Assembly (NCBI GenBank): GCA_964648005.1
Contig: CAZYKR010000058.1
Location: 1 to 18,906 of the forward strand
Source: JAGQTE01 sp964648005
Lineage (GTDB): Bacteria > Actinomycetota > Acidimicrobiia > Acidimicrobiales > Acidimicrobilacustridaceae
Direction of reading: 5' to 3'
Length of the DNA: 18,906 bases
Part shown: positions 1 to 7,741 of the stretch, piece by piece
Layout: every line of letters begins with the position of its first letter
Numbering within the stretch: the stretch's first letter is position 1
Notes under the pieces: generated by a model
Databases searched by the model: none
Told to the model about the DNA's origin: nothing
Seen by the model: only the letters and a program-made list of their open reading frames with translations
Translations under genes and position numbers: made by a program

Positions 1-935
1 ACCTCGGCGAAGCTGCGCACCGGTGCCACGCAGTTGTCCGGGTCGTCGAACACCGCCATCCACTCGTCGGCCGTGCGGGTCGCCACGATGGCGGCGAAGC
101 GCTCCTTGAGCTCGGGCCAGGCCGACTCGTCGTCCTGCGCCGGCAGCGTCGCCGGGTCGAGACCCAGGCCCGCCAGGAGATTGGCGTAGAACTGCGGCTC
201 GATGGCGCCGACCGAGATCCACCGTCCGTCGGCGCACTCGTACACGTCGTAGTAGGGCGCGCCGGAGTCCAACCAGTTCGTGCCCCGCTCCTCGTGGAAG
301 AAGCCGAGGGCGAACGCCGGGGCGATCGGCGCCGAGAGGATGGCGGCGCCGTCGACCATGGCGGCGTCGATGACCTGCCCCCGTCCCGAGGTCGCCCGCT
401 CGACCAGCGCGCTGGCGATGCCGAAGGCCAACACCATGCCGCCGCCGCCGAAGTCGCCGACGAGGTTCAACGGCGGAGTGGGCGGGGCGCCGGCGCGGCC
501 GATGTGCGCCAGCGGCCCGGCGACGGCGATGTAGTTGATGTCGTGCCCCGCCCGGTCGGCGTACGGGCCGTCCTGGCCCCACCCGGTCATGCGGCCGTAA
601 ACGATGCGGTCGTTGCGGCCCCGCACGACGTCGGGGCCCAGCCCCAGGCGCTCAGCCACCCCTGGTCGGAACCCCTCGAGGAACACGTCGGCGCCGCTGC
701 AGAGATCGAGCACTGCCGCCACGCCCTCGGGATGCTTGAGGTCGACGCCGATCGAGCGCCGGCCACGGCCGTACACCATGCCTTTGGCCGATGCGAGCGG
801 CGCGCCGGTCACCTTGGCGGCGCGGTCGACGGTGATGACGTCGGCGCCCATGTCTGCGAGCAACATCGCCGCGAACGGGGCCGGCCCCAGTCCGGCCAGC
901 TCGATCACCTTCACCCCGTGCAACGGCCCCGGCAT
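1..935 (-). CDS. mcr: Alpha-methylacyl-CoA racemase (CaiB/BaiF family III), 3' end outside window
   Basis: It interconverts (2R)- and (2S)-2-methylacyl-CoAs in the cytosol, the epimerisation needed before beta-oxidation of branched fatty acids and sterol side chains. About 311 residues are visible, starting MPGPLHGVKVIEL, with GGGAG ending about 6 nt before the ATG at 935. Residues H131 (in AGHDINY), D161 (in NLVGDFGGGG) and E246 (in GAIEPQF) match the M. tuberculosis MCR triad His126/Asp156/Glu241, all displaced by exactly five residues as I recall that sequence. This favours racemase over the related CoA-transferases of the fold. The C-terminal part runs off the left edge. It is divergent from the P450 gene at 990, with a 54-bp shared promoter region, and a sterol or branched-chain role for both fits. 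The family and the triad are seen directly; the substrate is inferred. Confidence 0.93.
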   Translation of the reverse strand, partial: MPGPLHGVKVIELAGLGPAPFAAMLLADMGADVITVDRAAKVTGAPLASAKGMVYGRGRRSIGVDLKHPEGVAAVLDLCSGADVFLEGFRPGVAERLGLGPDVVRGRNDRIVYGRMTGWGQDGPYADRAGHDINYIAVAGPLAHIGRAGAPPTPPLNLVGDFGGGGMVLAFGIASALVERATSGRGQVIDAAMVDGAAILSAPIAPAFALGFFHEERGTNWLDSGAPYYDVYECADGRWISVGAIEPQFYANLLAGLGLDPATLPAQDDESAWPELKERFAAIVATRTADEWMAVFDDPDNCVAPVRSFAE

Positions 936-954
936 GGATCGCTCCCTTCGAAAC

Positions 955-968
955 TAGAATTGGTTCCA
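955..968. promoter_or_regulatory. KstR-like operator overlapping divergent -10 elements
   Basis: The 14-mer TAGAATTGGTTCCA lies midway between the racemase and P450 starts. It matches the mycobacterial KstR-type consensus TnnAACnnGTTnnA at 7 of 8 fixed positions; the C at position 6 is T. It overlaps a plus-strand TANNNT -10 candidate for the P450 (TAGAAT, 955-960) and a minus-strand one for the racemase (TAGTTT, 956-951), so a bound TetR-family repressor could silence both genes. Only part of the palindrome is symmetric (T-GAA / TTC-A). The assignment rests on motif match and context, with no regulator gene in view. Confidence 0.5.
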
Positions 969-989
969 ACTCTTCCACAGGGGGCCTGC

Positions 990-2222
990 ATGGACTTCGC
1001 CGACATCGACCTCACCGACCCGGAGCTGTTCCAGCGCGGCGGTCACCACGACGTGTTCACGTTCCTGCGGGCGAACGATCCGCTGTGGTTCCACCCGGAG
1101 CCGGACGAGGGCGGCTTCTGGTGCGTCACGAAGCACGCCGACCTCCAGGCGGTGAACCGGGACTTCGAGGCGTACTCGTCGAACCTGGGTGGGGTGAACA
1201 TCCCGAACATCCCGCCCGAGGGCGAGATGGTGAAGTCGATGATGCTGTACATGGACCCGCCCAAGCACACGCGCTACCGCCTGCTGGTCAACAAGGGGTT
1301 CACGCCGCGCATGATCGGCCAGCTCGAGCAGAGCCTGGCCCTGCGCACCCGGGCCATCGTCAACCGCATCTGCGAGCGGGGCACCGCCGACTTCGTCGAC
1401 GAGCTGGCGGCTGAGCTGCCGCTGCAGGCCATCGCCGACATGCTGGGCGTTCCCCAGGACGATCGGCACAAGCTGTTCGAGTGGTCGAACCGGATGATCG
1501 GCTTCGACGATCCCGAGTACCAAGGCGACCGAGACGCCGGTGCGGCGGCGGCCGGGGAGCTCTACCTGTACTTCAACGCGCTGGCGGCGGAGCGCCGCGC
1601 CGCGCCACGCGACGACCTGGTCACCACTCTGGTGCAGGCCGAGGTGGACGGCGATCAGCTGAGCGAGGAGGAGTTCGACCTGTTCGCCCTGCTGCTCACG
1701 GTCGCCGGCAACGAGACGACCCGCAACACCACCGCCCACGGGATGTTGGCCTTGATGGAGCATCCCGACGAGTACGCCAAGCTCGTCGCCGACCCCAGCC
1801 CCGAGCGCATCGACCGCGCCATCGAGGAGATCCTGCGCTGGGCCACGCCGGTCATGTACTTCCGCCGCACCGCCACCCACGACGTCGAGCTGCGCGACCG
1901 GACGATCCGCGCCGGCGACAAGGTGGTGATGTGGCACATCTCGGCCAACCGTGACGAGGACGTCTTCGACGATCCGTTCCGCTTCGACGTCGACCGCTGG
2001 CCGAACGAGCACATCGCGTTCGGTGGCGGCGGGCCGCACTTCTGCCTCGGCGCCAACCTGGCGCGGCTCGAGCTGCGGCTGATCTTCACCGAGCTGATCC
2101 GGCGCATCCCCGACATGCGCGTCGACGGCGACGTCGAATACCTGCGCTCGAATTTCGTGCGCGGCATCAAGCGGATGCCGGTGCGGTTCACGCCGACCGG
2201 GCCCCTGCCCGTCGAGGCGTAA
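990..2222 (+). CDS. Cytochrome P450, CYP125/CYP142-like
   Basis: This is a soluble 410-residue bacterial class I P450. The I-helix oxygen-activation motif is AGNETT (A239-T244), the K-helix ExxR is E280-ILR-R283, and the heme loop FGGGGPHFCLG has the thiolate ligand C352. Segments such as GGFWCVTKHADL, ELPLQAIADMLGVPQDDR, VAGNETTRN and WATPVMYFRRTA closely resemble mycobacterial CYP125, with a CYP142-like C-terminus. Those enzymes hydroxylate the terminal methyl of cholesterol and other sterol or branched side chains, so that is the likely reaction. Redox partners are not nearby. The ATG at 990 follows AGGGGG at a 5-nt spacing. The open frame continues upstream to 294 but lies opposite the racemase gene, so I rejected that extension. 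The gene is convergent with the hydrolase at 2237. Confidence 0.93.
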   Translation: MDFADIDLTDPELFQRGGHHDVFTFLRANDPLWFHPEPDEGGFWCVTKHADLQAVNRDFEAYSSNLGGVNIPNIPPEGEMVKSMMLYMDPPKHTRYRLLVNKGFTPRMIGQLEQSLALRTRAIVNRICERGTADFVDELAAELPLQAIADMLGVPQDDRHKLFEWSNRMIGFDDPEYQGDRDAGAAAAGELYLYFNALAAERRAAPRDDLVTTLVQAEVDGDQLSEEEFDLFALLLTVAGNETTRNTTAHGMLALMEHPDEYAKLVADPSPERIDRAIEEILRWATPVMYFRRTATHDVELRDRTIRAGDKVVMWHISANRDEDVFDDPFRFDVDRWPNEHIAFGGGGPHFCLGANLARLELRLIFTELIRRIPDMRVDGDVEYLRSNFVRGIKRMPVRFTPTGPLPVEA

Positions 2223-2236
2223 CCATCCCCCTTGAC

Positions 2237-3181
2237 TCAGGCGGTGCGCCGGCTCCGGCGGCGGCGCTCCGGATGCCAGCCGGGGTGCGACGCCACGCCG
2301 ACCTCGAAGCACGCCTCGAGCAGCGGCGGGACGATCGCCGGGTTCGTACAGGCGACGTGACCGTCCTCCACCCGGTGGATCGTGGCGTGCGGGATGGCGA
2401 ATGCCATCTTCGCCTGATCGCCCGGGGTCACGGCCTTGTCCTTGGCGGTGACGAGGACGGCGGTCGGCACGTCGACCTCACCGATCCAGCGCTTGGCGTT
2501 GTAGTGCCCGATGGCGTGGCCGGCCTCGAGCAGCATGCGCAGGTCGTGCCGCTGGATCTCGGCCGCCGCCCACCGCTGCAACGAGTCGGGCCGGCCTCCG
2601 GTCGTCACGGGCATGAGCTGTTTGACCAGCGTGCGCGGCAGGTGCGTCGCCAGGGCGCCGACGCGCGTCGTACCGGCCAGCGTCGCCATCATGGAGGTGA
2701 AGATCATGCGCTCGCGCATGCCGGGCACGAAGGCGTGCGACGTCGCCGCCAGCACGAGACCGGCCACCTTCGACCGATGCCGGCGCCACATCAGTTGTGC
2801 CACCGGCCCACCCATCGAGTAGCCGACGACGATGGCGCGCTCGATGGCCAACTCGTCGCAGATCGCCGCCACGTCGTCGGCGCAGTCCGCCAGACGGAAC
2901 CGCCGCGACGAGCGGATGCCGCGCCCGTGCCCGCGCAGGTCGGGTGCCACCACCCGGAAGTGCTCGCTCGCCGGCCCGAACACCTGGTACCAGTTGATGC
3001 CGCCCGAGGCGATCCACCCGTGCAGCAGGATCAGGGTCGGTGCGCCCGGTGGACCGGCGACGTCGCGCACGAAGGTCGTGCCCCGGCCGGGCAGTTCGAT
3101 GCGACGCCCCATCGGGATCGGCAGTCCCGCCTCGAGATCGGGCGCCGGCGGCTCACGCAGGATGCTCGGCACGGTCGGCAC
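2237..3181 (-). CDS. Alpha/beta-fold hydrolase
   Basis: This is a cytosolic serine hydrolase of the esterase/epoxide-hydrolase/MhpC type, about 314 residues. The oxyanion segment LLHGW is followed by DLRGHGRG and the nucleophile elbow GYSMGG, whose serine is residue 122 from this start (nt 2818-2816). The probable acid is in TAKDKAVTP and the catalytic histidine in VEDGHVACTNP. A basic tail (ERRRRSRR) closes the protein. The start is uncertain: GTG 3181, GTG 3172, or TTG 3190, which would overlap the upstream TGA as TTGA; none has a clear ribosome site, which fits translational coupling. It is the last gene of the operon. Substrate unknown; an ester or thioester made by its neighbours is a reasonable guess. 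Confidence 0.88.
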   Translation of the reverse strand: MPTVPSILREPPAPDLEAGLPIPMGRRIELPGRGTTFVRDVAGPPGAPTLILLHGWIASGGINWYQVFGPASEHFRVVAPDLRGHGRGIRSSRRFRLADCADDVAAICDELAIERAIVVGYSMGGPVAQLMWRRHRSKVAGLVLAATSHAFVPGMRERMIFTSMMATLAGTTRVGALATHLPRTLVKQLMPVTTGGRPDSLQRWAAAEIQRHDLRMLLEAGHAIGHYNAKRWIGEVDVPTAVLVTAKDKAVTPGDQAKMAFAIPHATIHRVEDGHVACTNPAIVPPLLEACFEVGVASHPGWHPERRRRSRRTA

Positions 3182-3186
3182 TGTAG

Positions 3187-4773
3187 TCAACCGTCGGGCA
3201 TCGATTCCGGGACCAGCCGTGCCGTGTCGAGCTCCTCGATGCCGCGCAGGTCGTTGAACGGCCACAGGAAGGCGCGGTGCTCGAGCAGGTCGGGATCGCG
3301 GCCCTCGAGGCAGGCGAGGACGATGCGGAACGTGTTGACGAGCGGCTCCCCCTCCACCCCGTACCGATCGTCGGCCCGGCACGACGCCGGCAGGCGCATG
3401 GCGTTGAGGACGGCCAGACGCTCGACGAGCGCCGCGTCGCCCCAACCGGCGTTCGGGGCGTGCAGGTCGATCGAGAGCCCCGAGCCGTGATCGCTCTGCA
3501 CCACGATCAGGGCGTTCGGGTCGACGGCCACGATGCGATCGACCGCGTCGACCACCGCCTCGTCGAGGCAGCGGACCTCGTTGGCGTACATGGCGGCGCG
3601 CTCGGGGCCCGAGAGCTCGGCGGGCACCACAGGCTCGGCGCGCAGCGCGCAGCCGGTGTCGTAGCGGAACGGCCAGTGCGGCGACATCACGTGCGCCACG
3701 AGGACGAACGGCCCTCCCTCCGCCACCTCCTCTTCGGCCGCCGCCGCCACCGTCGGCAGGTCCATGGTGCCGACCTGCCACAGCCGCAGCTGCGACAGCG
3801 GGGTCAGGTCCACGAGCCCGGCTCCAAGATCGTCGGTCACGTCGAACCCGCCCGGCACGTCCACGCAGCGATCGGCCGGGGGCGATGTGCATGCGGACCA
3901 CTGGTAGGTCCCGGCCGGCGCGTAGACGAAGCGGTACCCGTGGGCACGGAGCCGTTCGATGGTGGGGTTCTCGCCCCGCAGCGCCGACCCGCCGACGAGG
4001 TACTCGTTCTCGACGTTGCCGCCGGGTGCGAAGACGTAGTCGGCGAACAGGGTGCTGGCGAGCGACTGCGCCGTGCGGGTGTAGCTGGCCCAGCTCGACG
4101 TGGACACCTCGAAGTCGCGTGCGGTGAGCGCCTCGGTGAAGGCGGCGCTGTCGGTCCCCGTGAAGGCCTCGAGCTGGTCGGCGCGGGCGTGCTCGTCCAG
4201 GATGATCCAGTAGATGTTCGGCGCGCCGTCGGCGAGCGGCGGCGCTGCCCCCACGGTGCTGTCCGGCCGGGCGGTGTCGTCGACGCCCAGGCGGTAGGAC
4301 CCGACCGCAGCGCCGAGGAGCACCAGCAGGCAGGCCGGGACGGCGAGCGCCAGGTCACGCACCACGCGGTGCCGGGCGAGCGCGTAGGCGAGGCGCACGG
4401 CGACGACGGCGATCAGCGTCCAGAGCGCCACCTGCACGACCCGCCGTCCGATGCCTGTGCTCCAGGAGCGGAACAGCAGATCGAACGAGAACCACCACCA
4501 CACGAGCACCGCGGCCGCCACCGCCGTCCGGTCGACGTCGAGGCGGGGCCGCATCCGCAGGACGACGGCGAGCACGCCGACGCAGCCGGCGCTGACCCAC
4601 CCGGCGATCCACGCCACCCGGCCGAGATCGGGCAGCTCGTAGTCGTTGGCGGCGACGAAGCCACCGAGCTTGGCCGCCACCACCGCCACGACGACGGCGA
4701 CGGCGTAGGCCGACAACCGCCACCTCGCCGCCGGGCGCGCCGGGGACGGTGCGGCGTGCGACGCGTCGCTCAC
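3187..4773 (-). CDS. Membrane-anchored alkaline-phosphatase/sulfatase-superfamily protein, paralogue 1
   Basis: This 528-residue protein has about five N-terminal membrane segments (near 20-40, 52-72, 84-100, 111-132 and 139-158) followed by a large, probably extracytoplasmic catalytic domain. The layout resembles LtaS/EptA-type head-group transferases and membrane sulfatase-like enzymes. Candidate metal ligands and nucleophile are D193 (ILDEHAR), T234 (SYTRTAQS), H366 (MSPHWP) and D428-H429 (QSDHGSG); these roles are inferred from the superfamily. The preferred start is GTG 4773, which forms a GTGA overlap with the stop of the acyltransferase gene; an upstream ATG at 4848 would need a 79-nt overlap. 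It is clearly paralogous to the product of 6189-7733. Reaction unknown: phosphoalcohol transfer, phosphodiester cleavage or sulfate ester hydrolysis are all possible. Confidence 0.85.
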   Translation of the reverse strand: MSDASHAAPSPARPAARWRLSAYAVAVVVAVVAAKLGGFVAANDYELPDLGRVAWIAGWVSAGCVGVLAVVLRMRPRLDVDRTAVAAAVLVWWWFSFDLLFRSWSTGIGRRVVQVALWTLIAVVAVRLAYALARHRVVRDLALAVPACLLVLLGAAVGSYRLGVDDTARPDSTVGAAPPLADGAPNIYWIILDEHARADQLEAFTGTDSAAFTEALTARDFEVSTSSWASYTRTAQSLASTLFADYVFAPGGNVENEYLVGGSALRGENPTIERLRAHGYRFVYAPAGTYQWSACTSPPADRCVDVPGGFDVTDDLGAGLVDLTPLSQLRLWQVGTMDLPTVAAAAEEEVAEGGPFVLVAHVMSPHWPFRYDTGCALRAEPVVPAELSGPERAAMYANEVRCLDEAVVDAVDRIVAVDPNALIVVQSDHGSGLSIDLHAPNAGWGDAALVERLAVLNAMRLPASCRADDRYGVEGEPLVNTFRIVLACLEGRDPDLLEHRAFLWPFNDLRGIEELDTARLVPESMPDG

Positions 4774-6176
4774 GGGGTCGTCGGAGCCGACCTCGCCGCC
4801 TCTGCAAGCTCGCGGAACGCGGCGTCGACACCCTCGGCGATCTGCCACACGTCGCGCACCGCCTCGCGACAGGACATGAAGCCGAAGTCGATGCGGTCCT
4901 GGTAGCTGAACACCGTCACGTTGACACCCGTGCCGTAGATCAACGGTCCCATCGGGTAGATCGACTCCAGCTTGGCGCCGGCGCAGTAGATCGGGAACGG
5001 CGGTCCCGGCACGTTGGAGATGATCAGGTTCATGATCGGCGGCGTACGACTGTCCAGGCCCGCCGCGGTGTACATGCGCGCCGCCAGCGAGATCAGCGCC
5101 GGCGGCGCCGCCTCGGTGATGCCCATGATCTTCTCGGCGGCGAGCGCCTGCTGCATCTCCTTGGCGTCACGCGTCGAGGCGTGGATGGCGTGGAGCCGCT
5201 CGACCGGATCGTGCAGGTGGGTGGCCAACGAGGCGAACATCGCCCCGACCTTGGTCCCGACGTCGGCCTTGTCCTCCTCGGCGCGCAGCGACACCGGCAC
5301 CTGCGCCACCAGCGGCGCGTCCGGGAGCTCGCCGTTGGCGTCGAGGTAGTTGCGCAGGGCCCCCGAGCAGATGGCCAGCACCACGTCGTTCACCTTGACG
5401 TCGAACGCGTCCTTGACGGCGCGCACGTCCGCCAAGGGCACGCTGGCATAGGCGAAGCGCCGGTGCTTGGACAGCTCGGTGTTGAACGACGTGCGCGGCG
5501 CCTGGAACGGCGCCACCGGCGGCGCGGCACGGCGCTGGAAGCCCACGAACTTGAGACCCTGGCGGATCGCACCTCGCCCGAAGCGCATCGCCCGGTACGG
5601 CGTGCCGAACGCCTCGAGCGCGCCGCGGGCGAACAGCTCGAACTGGTTGGGCATGGCATCGACCACGCGGTCCGCTTCGGGAGGCGTCGGCGGCGGGTCG
5701 GCCTCGAGGTCCATCAACACCGTGGCGAGCTCCGAGCCGGAGATCCCGTCGATGATGGCGTGGTGGATCTTGGCGAGGATGGCGACGTGGCCGTCGGCGA
5801 GGCCGTCGATGATCCAGAACTCCCACAGCGGCTTGCGGCGGTCGAGCTTGAGGCTGACCAGATCGCCGATGAGGTTGCCCAGCTGCTCCGGGCCGCCGGG
5901 TGCCGGCAGGCCGATCCGGCGGATGTGGCTGTGGATGTCGAAGTCCGGGTCCTCGACGAAGTACGGGCGGTCCAGCCCGAACGGCACCTCGACGAGCCGC
6001 CACCGGAACTGCGGCGCGAGGTGGATCCGCGAGGCCGTGCGTTCGATGAACCGCTCGGTCGTCCAGGGCTCGGGTGATGTCGACGGGTCGGCGATCAGCA
6101 CCGCCGAGACGTGCATGTGCCAGTTCGGCGTCTCTCCGTAGAGGAACGCCGCATCCACCCCGCTCGTGCGTTGCAT
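4770..6176 (-). CDS. WS/DGAT family O-acyltransferase
   Basis: This 468-residue wax ester synthase / acyl-CoA:diacylglycerol acyltransferase moves an acyl group from acyl-CoA to a lipid hydroxyl, at the membrane or lipid-droplet surface. The catalytic motif HHxxxDG is present as H138-HAIIDG-G144. Family blocks PLWEFWIIDGL (116-126), VNDVVLA (from 262) and ISNVPGP (386-392) are all intact, and the length is normal for the mycobacterial Tgs family. The ATG at 6176 lies 12 nt after the stop of the upstream gene. It sits between the two membrane alkaline-phosphatase-like paralogues and downstream of an acyl-CoA synthetase that could supply its donor. The acceptor could be diacylglycerol, a fatty alcohol or a hydroxylated sterol; the sequence does not decide. 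Confidence 0.94.
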   Translation of the reverse strand: MQRTSGVDAAFLYGETPNWHMHVSAVLIADPSTSPEPWTTERFIERTASRIHLAPQFRWRLVEVPFGLDRPYFVEDPDFDIHSHIRRIGLPAPGGPEQLGNLIGDLVSLKLDRRKPLWEFWIIDGLADGHVAILAKIHHAIIDGISGSELATVLMDLEADPPPTPPEADRVVDAMPNQFELFARGALEAFGTPYRAMRFGRGAIRQGLKFVGFQRRAAPPVAPFQAPRTSFNTELSKHRRFAYASVPLADVRAVKDAFDVKVNDVVLAICSGALRNYLDANGELPDAPLVAQVPVSLRAEEDKADVGTKVGAMFASLATHLHDPVERLHAIHASTRDAKEMQQALAAEKIMGITEAAPPALISLAARMYTAAGLDSRTPPIMNLIISNVPGPPFPIYCAGAKLESIYPMGPLIYGTGVNVTVFSYQDRIDFGFMSCREAVRDVWQIAEGVDAAFRELAEAARSAPTTP

Positions 6177-6188
6177 CGGGACGAGACG

Positions 6189-7733
6189 TTACCGCTCCGG
6201 CTCGTCCGCGAACACGGCGGGCGGGCCGGGTGGACCGGGCGAGGTGTCGAGCTCGACCAGCGTGTCGATCTCGCGCGGCGACCAGTTGAATGCCCGGTAG
6301 TCGACGAGGTCGGGCCGGCGCCCTTCGAGGCAGGCGAACACCAGGCGGAAGGTGTTGACCGCAGCAGCCGCACGGGGGTCGTCGACCGGGCACCCCGGTG
6401 GGAGTCGGAGCGCGTCCAGGATGGCGAACCGCTCCGTCAGCTGCGCCGCCGTCCACTGGTCGGGCGGTTCCCACCGTCCGTCCAGCTTCGAGCCGTGGTC
6501 GCCCTGGATGATGATGACGGCGTCGGGGTCCTCGGCCACGATCTGCTCGACGGTGCGCTGCATGTCGGCGGCGATGCACGTGGCGTCCGTGGCGTAGTGC
6601 GCCGCTCGATCCACGGCCGGACCGTCGTCGATGCCCGCCTGGTCGAGCAGCGAGCAGTCGTCGCGATAGCGCGCCGGCTCGTGTGGCGACAGGACGTGCA
6701 CGAAGGCGAACAGGGGCCGGTCCGGGTCGACCGCCGCCCGCACGCGCGCCAGGGCATCGCTCGGCGGCGCGTGCACCGTGTCCGCCACGGCGAGGTCGGC
6801 GACGGGCGACATGATCGTCAACGCCAGCTGCAGCTCATCGCCGCGCAGCAGCGACGTCGGCGGTTCGGCGCACACGTCGACGGCCGCACCGCAGTGGGTC
6901 CAGTGGGGTCCGCCCGCCGGGGCGTACGCCACCTGGTAGCCCAGGGCCCGGAACCGGTCCATCGTCGGGTTGGCGTCGAGCAGCAGGGGCGCCCCAGCGG
7001 CGAACTCGTTGCGCAGGTCCGCACCCGGCAGGAACGGGTACCCCATGGCGAGCGTGGAGCTCAGCGAGAACACCGTGCGCGGGTACGACACCCAGCTCTC
7101 GTCGGCCACCACGAACCCGTCCCCTTCGAGGTCGTCGACGAACGGCCCGAGGTCGGCGCCCGCGTGCAGCTGCACCTGGTCGGGCCGGCCCATCATGTCG
7201 AGGACGAACCACCAGACGTCCGGGCGCGCCGCCGGCACGGCCGCCACGGGCGGGAGCCCCGCGTCGACCACCGGCGCCTCGGCCCCGGCGACCCACATCC
7301 GGTACGCGCCGAGCGACACGGCCTGGGTGATGACCAGCACGCCGAGGAAGATCGACGTCCCCCAACGGAACCACTCCCGGTCGACCAGTCGCCAGACGCC
7401 CCAGATCGCCAGCGATGTCGCCACCGCCCAGATGCCGAGGCGCAACACCGACGGGCCGTGCGGCGCCAGCAGGTCCATCCAGGCGTCGAACGAGAACACG
7501 GACAGGACGACGGCAGCGCTGACGAACGCCGCCCGGACCAGGTCGGACGTCGGGCGCCGCCACGCCACGAACGCCAGCACGGCGAGCTGTGCCGTGGCGA
7601 CGACCACCACCATGGGGAGGTACACCACGGCACCGACCAACTCGTGCCGGAACCGGTAGGAGAAGCCGACGAACGGCAGGAGCGACGACAGCACGACCGT
7701 GAGCAGCACCCACGGACGGAGCAGCCGACGCAT
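6189..7733 (-). CDS. Membrane-anchored alkaline-phosphatase/sulfatase-superfamily protein, paralogue 2
   Basis: This 514-residue protein has roughly five N-terminal membrane helices (about 8-25, 32-57, 66-85, 96-114 and 122-145) and a soluble domain. It shares a distinctive set of blocks with paralogue 1: LD near 179, SYPRT with T220, NPTMDRFRALGY, YAPAG, HVLSPH with H351, IIQGDHGS with D412-H413, and NTFRLVFACLEGR. D179, T220, H351, D412 and H413 are the probable metal-site and nucleophile residues by superfamily analogy. The ATG at 7733 has a GAGG ribosome site overlapping the upstream TGA; the frame stays open to 7940, but that part lies inside the ligase gene and has no membrane-protein character. 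Function unknown, with a lipid head-group or envelope role inferred from architecture and neighbours. Confidence 0.85.
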   Translation of the reverse strand: MRRLLRPWVLLTVVLSSLLPFVGFSYRFRHELVGAVVYLPMVVVVATAQLAVLAFVAWRRPTSDLVRAAFVSAAVVLSVFSFDAWMDLLAPHGPSVLRLGIWAVATSLAIWGVWRLVDREWFRWGTSIFLGVLVITQAVSLGAYRMWVAGAEAPVVDAGLPPVAAVPAARPDVWWFVLDMMGRPDQVQLHAGADLGPFVDDLEGDGFVVADESWVSYPRTVFSLSSTLAMGYPFLPGADLRNEFAAGAPLLLDANPTMDRFRALGYQVAYAPAGGPHWTHCGAAVDVCAEPPTSLLRGDELQLALTIMSPVADLAVADTVHAPPSDALARVRAAVDPDRPLFAFVHVLSPHEPARYRDDCSLLDQAGIDDGPAVDRAAHYATDATCIAADMQRTVEQIVAEDPDAVIIIQGDHGSKLDGRWEPPDQWTAAQLTERFAILDALRLPPGCPVDDPRAAAAVNTFRLVFACLEGRRPDLVDYRAFNWSPREIDTLVELDTSPGPPGPPAVFADEPER

Positions 7734-7741
7734 GGCCGACC

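Noticed and set aside
294..989. Upstream extension of the P450 reading frame by 232 codons
   Set aside because: It lies antisense to the well-supported racemase gene, has no P450 similarity, and ATG 990 has a good ribosome site and the expected length.
954..2312. 452-codon minus-strand open frame opposite the P450
   Set aside because: This is a shadow of P450 codon bias with no domain features.
4774..4848. N-terminal extension of membrane AP-like protein 1 to ATG 4848
   Set aside because: It would overlap the WS/DGAT gene by 79 nt and adds an Arg/Cys-rich, non-conserved-looking stretch; GTG 4773 gives the same 4-bp overlap seen at 10611.
3277..4905. 542-codon plus-strand open frame
   Set aside because: It is antisense to the first AP-like gene; its His/Arg/Gly-rich composition is typical of GC-rich shadow frames, and it has no recognisable domain.
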